From an uncultured beta proteobacterium (lineage in GTDB: Bacteria > Pseudomonadota > Gammaproteobacteria > Burkholderiales > Burkholderiaceae_C), in assembly GCA_903830985.1 (NCBI GenBank), contig CAIKVZ010000055.1, forward strand, positions 1 to 64,000: a stretch of DNA of 64,000 nucleotides, read 5' to 3'. How positions within the stretch are numbered: the first letter of the stretch is position 1; the number at the start of each line of letters is the position of its first letter. This document shows positions 16,556 through 24,230 of the stretch, piece after piece. Position numbers and translations under genes: made by a program. The notes under the pieces were generated by a model that had not been told where the DNA came from, ran no database searches, and saw only the letters and a program-made list of their open reading frames with translations.

Positions 16556-17837
16556 TCAGGCGCCGCCGATCAGCGCGCCGCTGCGCTTCTTCCTGAGCGC
16601 GCCGCTGTTTGCCATGCTCGCCGGCGCCCTGATCCTGTTCAGCGGGCCCGACATCTTCGCCTCGCGCTGGACGCCAGCGGCGCTGGCACTGACGCACCTG
16701 ATCACGGTCGGCTTCATGCTGCAGGTGCTGCTGGGCGCGCTGCTGCAGTTGCTGCCCGTCATGGTCGGCGCGAACCTGGCACGGCCCCTGGGCCTGGCCC
16801 GCCTGGTGCATCTGGCGATCAGCGCCGGGGCGCTGTTGCTGGCGGCAGCGTTCCTGAGCTACGCGCCGGCGCTGTTTGGCGCGGCGGTGGTTTTCCTGGC
16901 CGGCGGCGTCTTGCTGTTCATCGGCGCGGCGGGGCGCGCCTTGCATGGCATTGCCGCGTCCACCCCGACGGTGCGGGGTTTGAAACTGGCGCTGCTCGGT
17001 CTGAGCGCGACCGCGCTGTCGGGCGCGCTGCTGGCCATCTCGCTCGGTGGCTGGTTGTCCTTGCCGCTGCTGGAGCTGACCAGCCTGCATCTGGGCTGGG
17101 GCTTGATGGGCTGGGCCTGCACCGTGCTCGCTGCGGTGGGCTTCGTGGTCGTCCCGATGTTCCAGTTGACCGCCGAATATCCGCGCTGGTTTGCGCGCAA
17201 TTTTGCCTTTGCGGTGTTGGCCGCGCTGCTCCTGTGGACGCTGGCCGAACTGGACGGCTGGATCACGCCGGCGCTGCTGCTGGGCGCGGTCACGCTGCTC
17301 ACCGGCGCCGTCTTTGCTGGCCAGACGCTGCACCTCCTGGGATCGAGCAAGCGCCCCAAGCACGATGCCTCACACCATCTGTGGCGCTTCTCCATGGCCT
17401 GCGCGCTGCTGGCCTGCGCGCTGTGGCTGGCCAGCAACTTCGTCCCGGCGCTGGCAGCATGGCCGGGTTTGACGCTGCTGCTGGGGGTGCTGCTGCTGGT
17501 GGGCTGCTTCATGTCGGCGATCATTGGCATGCTGTACAAGATCGTGCCGTTTCTGGTCTGGCTCCACCTGCAAAACCGCGGCCGCGGCCGCCTGCTGGCA
17601 CCGAACATGAAAAAGGTCTTGCCGCAGTCGCGCATCGATCGCCAGGCGCTGGCGCACGTGCTGGCCTGCGCGCTGCTGCTCTTGTCGGTGTTCTGGCCAG
17701 CATGGTTCGCCTACCCGGCCGGTGTGGCCCTCATAGGCGCCAACGCCTGGTTGCTGCGCAATCTGCTGCATGCCACCGGCGTCTACCGAACTCAGCTGGC
17801 AGCGCTGAACGCCATGGCCAAGCCGGCAGACTCCTGA
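16533..17837 (+). CDS. NnrS-like polytopic membrane protein
   Basis: A 434-residue inner-membrane protein with roughly twelve hydrophobic segments over its whole length. It resembles NnrS-type haem/copper membrane proteins, with a histidine in LALTHLITVGFMLQ, another in LTSLHLGWGLMGW, and the late YKIVPFLVWLHLQN segment. NnrS proteins protect against nitric oxide or nitrosative stress. It is co-transcribed with the hemerythrin and DUF2249 genes and converges on padD, leaving only 9 bp between them. The family assignment is from general features, so moderate confidence. Confidence 0.65.
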   Translation: MQALLSFDQAPPISAPLRFFLSAPLFAMLAGALILFSGPDIFASRWTPAALALTHLITVGFMLQVLLGALLQLLPVMVGANLARPLGLARLVHLAISAGALLLAAAFLSYAPALFGAAVVFLAGGVLLFIGAAGRALHGIAASTPTVRGLKLALLGLSATALSGALLAISLGGWLSLPLLELTSLHLGWGLMGWACTVLAAVGFVVVPMFQLTAEYPRWFARNFAFAVLAALLLWTLAELDGWITPALLLGAVTLLTGAVFAGQTLHLLGSSKRPKHDASHHLWRFSMACALLACALWLASNFVPALAAWPGLTLLLGVLLLVGCFMSAIIGMLYKIVPFLVWLHLQNRGRGRLLAPNMKKVLPQSRIDRQALAHVLACALLLLSVFWPAWFAYPAGVALIGANAWLLRNLLHATGVYRTQLAALNAMAKPADS

Positions 17838-17846
17838 CGGCGTTGC

Positions 17847-18716
17847 TTATGAAACCGGGCGCACGCCGCGCACCGGCATCTTGCTCAGCGCAAAACCCTG
17901 GTTGAAACTGGCGCGCGTCACCAGGATGTACTTGACCCTGGCGCCGGCACCGGCCGCGCACAGGCCGGCCACGGCCATCAGCACAGCGCCCACCGACCCA
18001 CCCAGAAAGTAGCCGGCCAGCAGCAACAAGCCCGGCACGGCGCTGCCGACGATCAGCAAACTGCGCCCGGCGAGATCCAGCGCGCTGCGCGCACGCCCGG
18101 CCAGGCTGGCGTCGACCGCACTGCGATAACGGCGCCAGCCCAGCAGGCGCGCCGCCAGCAGGACCAGCAACGCGAGCAGCGCGCCGTCGGACGCGCTCCC
18201 CCGGATCAGGCCAAACAGCTGGAAGATGCCGAAACCCTCGCAGCCTGCGGTCAGCATGAAGAACACCGAGAACCAGACCGAGCGCCAGGCCGGAATGCCG
18301 CGCGCCGCCGGCAGCATGCGGCTCTGGCAATACAGGAAGAGCAGCGCCAGCGCGGCGGTCGCAAAGACCCCGCCGCTCAGACCCAGCAGCGCCGCCAGCC
18401 CGGCCGGAAACAGCGCCACGCTGACCCAGGCTTCACGCGACATCCAGGAAGTGCGCGGGTTGATGAAGACATTCAGGGCGCGCAGCGGGCGTCCAATCTC
18501 CAGCCAGACGCAGGCCAGCCCCAAGCCGACCAGCGCCAGCCCGGTGAAGACCAGCCAGTCGGGCGAGCGCAGGGATGACGGTGCGCCGGCGCCAAACAGC
18601 GCCGCCGCGACCAGCAGGCCGGTGCCGGCGCCGCCGCAGATGAAATTGCCCGCAGCACGCCAATCCCAGCTGGTCTGCTGCCAGGGATTGGGGCCGAATC
18701 CGGAAGCAGCACTCAT
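17847..18716 (-). CDS. padD: Phenylacetyl-CoA:acceptor oxidoreductase membrane-anchor subunit (PadD/DmsC/NrfD-like)
   Basis: A 289-residue membrane protein with eight to nine predicted helices, of the DmsC/NrfD type that anchors molybdoenzyme complexes and passes electrons to quinone. Recognisable parts are NFICGGAGTGLLVAAALFG near the N terminus and FINPRTSWMSREAWVS. Its start overlaps the padC stop (ATGA). With PadB and PadC it would form the membrane-bound enzyme that oxidises phenylacetyl-CoA to phenylglyoxylate under denitrifying conditions. The name depends on the PadB identification. Confidence 0.72.
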   Translation of the reverse strand: MSAASGFGPNPWQQTSWDWRAAGNFICGGAGTGLLVAAALFGAGAPSSLRSPDWLVFTGLALVGLGLACVWLEIGRPLRALNVFINPRTSWMSREAWVSVALFPAGLAALLGLSGGVFATAALALLFLYCQSRMLPAARGIPAWRSVWFSVFFMLTAGCEGFGIFQLFGLIRGSASDGALLALLVLLAARLLGWRRYRSAVDASLAGRARSALDLAGRSLLIVGSAVPGLLLLAGYFLGGSVGAVLMAVAGLCAAGAGARVKYILVTRASFNQGFALSKMPVRGVRPVS

Positions 18717-19363
18717 GGTTCCACCTTGTCCCAAAGATAATGAAAGCCGGGCCCTGTGCCCAGTTCCTCATGCATGCGAAAGCTCTGATTTTTGGCGAGC
18801 AACTGCGACACATTGCTGTTCGGGTCCTGCAGGTCGCCAAAGGCCAGGGCATCGGCAATGCAGGAATTGACGCAGGCCGGCGTCGCCGCCGGATCAACGC
18901 CGGGTTTCAGCCCTGCGGCCAGGCCGGCGTCAATGCGGTCCACGCAGAAGGTGCACTTGGTGGCCACCGCCAGGCGTGAGTCGTCACGCCGCTGGGTTTC
19001 GCTCTGGATCGGCGTGCCGAAGGCAAAGCTTGCCTTGTCGGTGCGGTAGCGGGCCTGGTAGGGGCAGGCCACGGCGCAGTAGGCGCAGCCGATGCACAGG
19101 TCGTAATCGATGGTGACGATGCCGTCGGGACGCTGCTTGGTGGCCGTGGTCGGGCACACCTCCATGCACGGCGGGTCCTCGCAATGCTGGCAGCCCACCG
19201 GCACAAAGACGCGTTTGACGTTGGGGTACTCGCCAAACTCCATGTCGAGAACGCGGCGCCATTGCACCTCCGGCGGCGTGGCGTTGGTGTGCTTGCAGGC
19301 AGCCGTGCAGGTCTGGCAACCGACACAGCGCCGCAAGTCGGCGATCATGGCCCAGCGTGTCAT
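18713..19363 (-). CDS. padC: Phenylacetyl-CoA:acceptor oxidoreductase iron-sulfur subunit (PadC-like)
   Basis: A 216-residue four-cluster ferredoxin-like subunit of the DmsB/NrfC family. Four cysteine groups are visible: CVGCQTCTAACKH, CQHCEDPPCMEVCP, CIGCAYCAVACP, and CTFCVDRID paired with CVNSCIADA. They would wire electrons from the molybdenum subunit to the membrane anchor. There is no signal peptide, consistent with a cytoplasmic-facing enzyme. The start overlaps the padB stop (ATGA), and the gene itself overlaps padD. Confidence 0.8.
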   Translation of the reverse strand: MTRWAMIADLRRCVGCQTCTAACKHTNATPPEVQWRRVLDMEFGEYPNVKRVFVPVGCQHCEDPPCMEVCPTTATKQRPDGIVTIDYDLCIGCAYCAVACPYQARYRTDKASFAFGTPIQSETQRRDDSRLAVATKCTFCVDRIDAGLAAGLKPGVDPAATPACVNSCIADALAFGDLQDPNSNVSQLLAKNQSFRMHEELGTGPGFHYLWDKVEP

Positions 19364-22095
19364 GCGGCCTCCTTCTGCACACTGCAGATCTTCACGCGCA
19401 CGATGTCGGCGCCCGAACCCGTGGCATCGGTCAGAGAGATCGACATCGTCGCCAGCGAGTTCAAGCTGGGCACGCCGAAGTCCCGCGCCACCGGCGTTTC
19501 CCAATGTTCGAACTGCCCGATCAGCAGCAGCGTGTCCGGACGTATGCCCTGGCGCAGCACCGCGTTGCCGCGCACGCTGCGCTTGGGCGTGGAGATCTCG
19601 ATGGCGTCGCCGTCTTCTATGCCCAGCGCCTTCGCAGCCGCCGTGTTGATGATCACGCCGCGGTGGCCAGCGATGTTGTCGGCCACCTCGTGCATCAGCG
19701 GTATGCCGGCATTGGCGCCCCAGGCGTATTGCATGCTGCGTGCCGTGAGCAGCCAGAACGGGTAGTCCTGCACGCGCCCGCCACCCTGTCCGATGATGGC
19801 CTCCCACAGCGCCGGAAAGTCTTTCCACACCGGCAGCGCCTGGTATTCCTTGAGTTGCTCGTCCCACCAGTGCATGTCGTTCTCGTGCAGGCGCCGTCCC
19901 AGTTCGGTGCCCACGCGCATGAGACGCTCCTGGTAGGGCAACTCGTAGCGCAGGCCAGTCTTGACCATGGTCTGATCCAGGTACCAATCGCTGCGCGCAA
20001 AGGGCTTGGTCGCCAGACCGTTTTCCTTCCACCAGTCCAGTCCGTGCGCATGCGCGCCGTCGCTGACCTCGGCGCTCGCCGCGCGACACACCGCGTCCCA
20101 GATGTCCTCACAACTGTGCTGCACCTGGGTGTCCAGGGAAAAGTCGCCGTGCGGGCCTTTCAGGGGCACGCCGCCGGCGCCCTTGTTGATGGCCGCCACG
20201 TAGCCGGCGGTGAGCCCGGCGCGCTGCGCCAACTCGCTGGCGATGTTGGTCATGTCGCGCGCCTCGCCCGCGGCTGGCACCACCGGCTGGCGCAGCGCGA
20301 AGCCGGCCTGTTCCCAGTACTGCTCCTGGTACTTGGTGCCGCCAATGCGCATCAGTTGCAGGCTTTCCAGGTCGGTCGCGTCGGGCAGCAGCACGTCGGC
20401 AAAGTGGTTGGTCTCGTCGCGCGTGTAGGCGAATGCCACGGTGAACGGAAAGCGCGCCATCTTCTCGCCCAGCGTCGCGGTGTCCCAGTAGGAAATGGCC
20501 GGGTTGGTGCGGTACAAAAACCAGACATCGGGCGGCACGACGCGCGGCAGGCCCTTGGGCGTCTCGTCCAGGAACAGCCAGGAAAAGTGGGTCGGCCCCA
20601 GCGCCTGGCTCCAGGGCCCGTCGGCCGCCAGCGGCACCATCGAACGGTAGGCGTTGCGGATGTTCGGGCTCGGTGACCAGTGCGCCTTGTCCGTCGGGTT
20701 CAGCGGGAAATGCATGAAGCCGTCGGGCCCGGGCTTGACGCTTTCGTGGCGCTGCGACATCGGCCGGGTGAGCCGTATCGTCGTGCCCAGCGTTCCACCC
20801 GGCACCTCCAGGCCACCCACCAGCGTGGCCAGCAGCGTGCGCGCCCAGCAGCACTCAAAGCCGCCCCAGCCGTTGTTCACGGTCTTGCCCAGGGTCACCG
20901 CCACCGGTCGAAAAGGCATGGTGATGCCACCCACCTCGATGGTCTCGCCAACGCAGGCGTGGTCAATGAATTCGTTCGCAATGGTGCGCATCTGCCCGGC
21001 GGGCACATCGCAGATCGTTTGCGCCCACTCGGGGGAGTAGGGCCGCATGTGTTCGATCAGCCGCGTGAAAGACGTGCTGCCGGCCAGCAGGCCTTCGCCC
21101 AGCACTTCATCGTCGGGGCCGATCTCGATCGCGTCCACCTCGTAGCTGCCAACGAGCGCTTCCTTCAGATCCGTGCTGTCGTGCGGGCACGCAGCGGCGC
21201 GCCCCAGGTCCCAGACCAGCGGCTTGCGGCTGACGCGATCGCGCAGGTAATAGCCGTGCGGCCCGACCAGATAGGGCGATGCCGTGCGGGCCGCCAGGAA
21301 CGGCAGGTCCAGGCGCTCACGCGCCACATCGTGCAACAGCACATGGATCAGCGCGTAAAGGAAGGCGGCGTCGGTCTTGGGCTTGATCGGCACCCACTGC
21401 GCCGAGCAGGCGCCCGTGACCGACAGGTGCGGCTCCACCTGCACGCGCTTCAAGCCGCGCAGGCGCGCAGCGGAATGGCGCCAGACACCGATCACGCCGC
21501 CCGAGGCCTCGATGTTGGAGCCGCAGGAAATCAGGTAATTGCACAACGGTGTATCGGGCGTGACAATGAAAGCCCGGTGCCAGAACTCGCCGTACAGGTG
21601 TTCGGAGTGATAGCACTTGACGCCCTGCCCCGAGCCAAAACCCATGTCGATCGGGCCCCAGGCCGCGAGAAAGGCCGGCAGCGTTCCCATATAGGACTGG
21701 GGCGTTCCGGCGCCACCGAAACTGGCGGCGACACGCGGGTAACCCGACTCATCCAGAATGCCCGTGGCGCGCACCGCATTGAGCTTGGCGCCGATCAGAT
21801 CGAAGGCCTCGTCCCAGCTGATGGGCACAAAGCCCGGATCCTGATCGCGCCCCTTGAGCGGGTTGCTGCGCTTCATCGGCATGAGCACGCGATGCGGGTT
21901 GTAGGTCTTCTGCACCAGACCGTAGGCCTTGACGCAAACCTTGCCACCACCGGGGTGAATGTCGGCGGCGCAATGGTTGGGTTGCACTTCGGTGGCCACA
22001 CCCTGCTCCACCTTGACCGTGAGCAGGTCCGGCCCGGCGACACACTGGTAGCAGTAGGTCGGAACCCGGCGCACATCCTTGGCTTCAAGATTCAT
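19360..22095 (-). CDS. padB: Molybdopterin oxidoreductase, PadB-like phenylacetyl-CoA:acceptor oxidoreductase catalytic subunit
   Basis: A 911-residue DMSO-reductase-superfamily protein. The N-terminal Fe-S region has C15-x2-C18 (YCYQCVAGPD) and C54 (GGKVCVKAYG), but Pro-Asp stands where the third cysteine usually lies. C161 in GQGVKCYHSEH is the likely molybdenum ligand. The molybdopterin dinucleotide-binding domain is at the C terminus. There is no Tat signal, so the enzyme is cytoplasmic, as needed for a CoA-ester substrate. The YCYQC start and the B-C-D order fit phenylacetyl-CoA:acceptor oxidoreductase. The ATG at 22095 follows GAGGA. The phenylglyoxylate dehydrogenase genes that accompany padBCD elsewhere are missing here. 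Confidence 0.72.
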   Translation of the reverse strand: MNLEAKDVRRVPTYCYQCVAGPDLLTVKVEQGVATEVQPNHCAADIHPGGGKVCVKAYGLVQKTYNPHRVLMPMKRSNPLKGRDQDPGFVPISWDEAFDLIGAKLNAVRATGILDESGYPRVAASFGGAGTPQSYMGTLPAFLAAWGPIDMGFGSGQGVKCYHSEHLYGEFWHRAFIVTPDTPLCNYLISCGSNIEASGGVIGVWRHSAARLRGLKRVQVEPHLSVTGACSAQWVPIKPKTDAAFLYALIHVLLHDVARERLDLPFLAARTASPYLVGPHGYYLRDRVSRKPLVWDLGRAAACPHDSTDLKEALVGSYEVDAIEIGPDDEVLGEGLLAGSTSFTRLIEHMRPYSPEWAQTICDVPAGQMRTIANEFIDHACVGETIEVGGITMPFRPVAVTLGKTVNNGWGGFECCWARTLLATLVGGLEVPGGTLGTTIRLTRPMSQRHESVKPGPDGFMHFPLNPTDKAHWSPSPNIRNAYRSMVPLAADGPWSQALGPTHFSWLFLDETPKGLPRVVPPDVWFLYRTNPAISYWDTATLGEKMARFPFTVAFAYTRDETNHFADVLLPDATDLESLQLMRIGGTKYQEQYWEQAGFALRQPVVPAAGEARDMTNIASELAQRAGLTAGYVAAINKGAGGVPLKGPHGDFSLDTQVQHSCEDIWDAVCRAASAEVSDGAHAHGLDWWKENGLATKPFARSDWYLDQTMVKTGLRYELPYQERLMRVGTELGRRLHENDMHWWDEQLKEYQALPVWKDFPALWEAIIGQGGGRVQDYPFWLLTARSMQYAWGANAGIPLMHEVADNIAGHRGVIINTAAAKALGIEDGDAIEISTPKRSVRGNAVLRQGIRPDTLLLIGQFEHWETPVARDFGVPSLNSLATMSISLTDATGSGADIVRVKICSVQKEAA

Positions 22096-22215
22096 GAAAA
22101 TCCTCGTCAGACGAACATCAACGAAACGCCACACGGGCAAGCCAGCGAGGTGCTTTTACCGCGCCAACGCGAAAACTCCGCACCCCGATGCATGGCTCAA
22201 TTTTTCAATTCGGGC

Positions 22216-22236
22216 TATTCTTGCATAGCCATGCAA
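22216..22236. promoter_or_regulatory. Palindromic operator between padB and the GNAT-Rrf2 genes
   Basis: In the 164-bp divergent gap lies a perfect inverted repeat, TTGCAT-AGCC-ATGCAA (22221-22236). It overlaps a second one, GCTAT-TCTTGC-ATAGC (about 22215-22230). The nearest regulator is the Rrf2-family gene 0.55 kb to the right, which would then control both padBCD and its own operon. That link is inference; the repeats are seen directly. Confidence 0.55.
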
Positions 22237-22259
22237 TAATTGCCAGTAGTACAAAACCT

Positions 22260-22793
22260 ATGAACAAAATGAAGCCCACTAGCGCCGCTGTAAAGCGTGC
22301 CAAAAAAGCGCCCCCCCCGAGCGAGCCGGCGCAGCCGCTCGCGCCGCCGCCCACCGCATTGAGCATCCGTGCGGTGCGCAGCGATGACATGAAATCGGTG
22401 ATTGAACTGGATGCCCTGGTCACGGGGATCAAGAAGCGGGATTACTGGAATTCCCTGTACCTGCGCCATGAAAAAGCGGCCGCAAACGGACAGCATTTCC
22501 TGGTGGCCACTGCGGGCACCAAGGTTGTCGGCTTTGTCATCGGCGAGGTGCGCGACTGGGAGTTCGGCTCGCCGCCCTGCGGCTGGGTGCTGGCCATCGA
22601 CGTGCGGCCGGAAGCACGTTTGCTGGGCGCGGCCACGCAGTTGCTGCAGGCCCTTTGTGCGGGATTCAGACGGGCGCGGGTGAGCAAGGTGCGCACCCTG
22701 CTGGCGCGCGAAAATACGCTCATCCTGTCTTTTTTTCGCAGTCAGGGAATGATGATCAGCCCGTTCATTCCGCTGGAGATGGACCTGGCATGA
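22260..22793 (+). CDS. GNAT-family N-acetyltransferase
   Basis: A 177-residue protein with a Lys/Pro/Ala-rich N-terminal 35 residues followed by a GNAT domain: SIRAVRSDDMKSVIELDAL, FLVATAGTKVVGFVIGEV, and the acetyl-CoA-binding region VLAIDVRPEARLLGAATQLL. It ends SFFRSQGMMISPFIPLEMDL. The organisation parallels BzdT in the bzd operon. It is divergent from padB and its stop overlaps the Rrf2 start (ATGA). The chosen ATG has no clear Shine-Dalgarno, so the start is less certain. Acetylation of Pad enzymes or of the regulator is possible but unproven. Confidence 0.75.
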   Translation: MNKMKPTSAAVKRAKKAPPPSEPAQPLAPPPTALSIRAVRSDDMKSVIELDALVTGIKKRDYWNSLYLRHEKAAANGQHFLVATAGTKVVGFVIGEVRDWEFGSPPCGWVLAIDVRPEARLLGAATQLLQALCAGFRRARVSKVRTLLARENTLILSFFRSQGMMISPFIPLEMDLA

Positions 22794-23233
22794 AACTTCG
22801 ACAGAACACGCTGTTGGCCCTGTACAGCCTGCTCGACTTTGCTGCCGATCCGCAGCGGCAAATTTCGGCCGCCGAGATCGCACAGAAATACGATGTATCG
22901 CCCCACCATCTGGCCAAGGTGTTGGCCGAACTGTCGCGCTTGGGCATGGTGCAATCGGCCCGCGGTGTGGGCGGTGGCTACCGCTTCGTCGGCAATGCAC
23001 GCCGGCTCACCCTGATGGATGTGATCTCGCGCTTTGAAGACGCGTTGCCGGTGGAGCGCAGCCACTCCGAAGCCACGCCGGTGGGCCAGGCGCTGGCCTC
23101 GGTGCTGGCCGAAATCGACGCCATCGCCATGGCCTCCATGAGCTCGATCACGCTGGAGACCCTGCTGGGTATCGTCAAGCGCCAGCAGGCCGGCGCCGCG
23201 CCGCGCCGCCGTTCCAGGCCCGCGAAGGCCTGA
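22790..23233 (+). CDS. Rrf2-family transcriptional regulator without cysteines
   Basis: A 147-residue winged-helix regulator of the Rrf2 family: MKLRQNTLLALYSLLDFAAD, the helix-turn-helix SAAEIAQKYDVSPHHLAKVL, and the wing SARGVGGGYRF. Unlike IscR or NsrR it contains no cysteine, so it cannot bind an Fe-S cluster through the usual three-Cys motif and must sense something else. Translationally coupled to the GNAT gene. The palindrome upstream of the pair is its best candidate operator. The C terminus is basic (RRRSRPAKA). Confidence 0.85.
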   Translation: MKLRQNTLLALYSLLDFAADPQRQISAAEIAQKYDVSPHHLAKVLAELSRLGMVQSARGVGGGYRFVGNARRLTLMDVISRFEDALPVERSHSEATPVGQALASVLAEIDAIAMASMSSITLETLLGIVKRQQAGAAPRRRSRPAKA

Positions 23234-23257
23234 TGCAGCCTCGGGCGGAGCGTTGCC

Positions 23258-24205
23258 ATGAATTTCCGACAACTCGACCTGAACCTGCTGCGCGTGCTGT
23301 GCGCGATTTACCGCTATGGCTCGGTGACCGAGGCCGGCCACCATCTGGCCCTGTCGCAGCCCGCGACCAGCAATGCGCTGGCCCGCTTGCGCACGGTGCT
23401 GGACGACGAGTTGTTTGTGCGTTCGCCAGGCGGCCTGCACCCCACGCGCAAGGCGCAGCGCATCGTGCCAACGGTGATCGAACAGCTGCGCCTGCTGGAG
23501 AACACGGTCAGCAGTCGCGAGGCATTCGAGCCCGCCAGCAGCCCGGTGCACTGGCGCCTGTCGCTGTCCGATCTGGGCGAAATGATGTTCCTGCCGCCCC
23601 TGGCCAAGGTGCTGCGCAGCCAGTCGCCGCTCAGCCATATTTCCAATGTTTCGGTGGCGGCGGCGCAGGTCAGCGCCGCGCTGGACGCGCATGAGATCGA
23701 TCTGGCGATCGGCATCCTGGACGCGAACCGCGGCCCGTTTGCCAGCGAGTTGCTGTTTCAGGAAAACTTCGTCGCCATCACCGCCAGCAGCTGGCGACCA
23801 CGCAACTGGCGGGGCGCGAATCGCCTGAGTGCGCAGCAGCTGGCAGCGGCCTCGCTGGCGGTGGCTTCACCGGCGGCCACCTTTCACGGTATTGTCGATC
23901 TGATGCTGACCAAGCTGCGACTGAATGAGCGCATCGTGCTGCATGCGCGCCACTACGGCGCCCTGCCCGAACTGGTGACCTGCACCGACCTGCTGGCCAT
24001 CGTGCCCCAGATGTACGCCCATTCACTGGCGCCACGCTACGACATCCGGGTCTGGGATTTGCCCCGGGAAGGCACCAGTTATGCCGTGCACATGCTGTGG
24101 CACGAGACCGCCAGCCAGGATCTGGCGCACCAGTGGCTGCGCGGCGTGGTGCGGCACCTGTTCCAGAGAACGCCGCCCGGTTCCCCACAAAAAAACAGGG
24201 CTTAA
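23258..24205 (+). CDS. LysR-family transcriptional regulator (NodD-like subgroup)
   Basis: A 315-residue LysR protein. The N-terminal helix-turn-helix reads SVTEAGHHLALSQPATSNAL and is preceded by FRQLDLNLLRVLCAIYRYG, the signature of the NodD/NahR-like subgroup that often handles aromatic compounds. An effector domain follows to about residue 300. It lies 25 bp upstream of the NDP-forming acyl-CoA synthetase gene and in the same direction, so it may be co-transcribed with the synthetase and thioesterase and control them. Confidence 0.85.
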   Translation: MNFRQLDLNLLRVLCAIYRYGSVTEAGHHLALSQPATSNALARLRTVLDDELFVRSPGGLHPTRKAQRIVPTVIEQLRLLENTVSSREAFEPASSPVHWRLSLSDLGEMMFLPPLAKVLRSQSPLSHISNVSVAAAQVSAALDAHEIDLAIGILDANRGPFASELLFQENFVAITASSWRPRNWRGANRLSAQQLAAASLAVASPAATFHGIVDLMLTKLRLNERIVLHARHYGALPELVTCTDLLAIVPQMYAHSLAPRYDIRVWDLPREGTSYAVHMLWHETASQDLAHQWLRGVVRHLFQRTPPGSPQKNRA

Positions 24206-24230
24206 GCCTGCTCACCCACGGAGACCCCAA

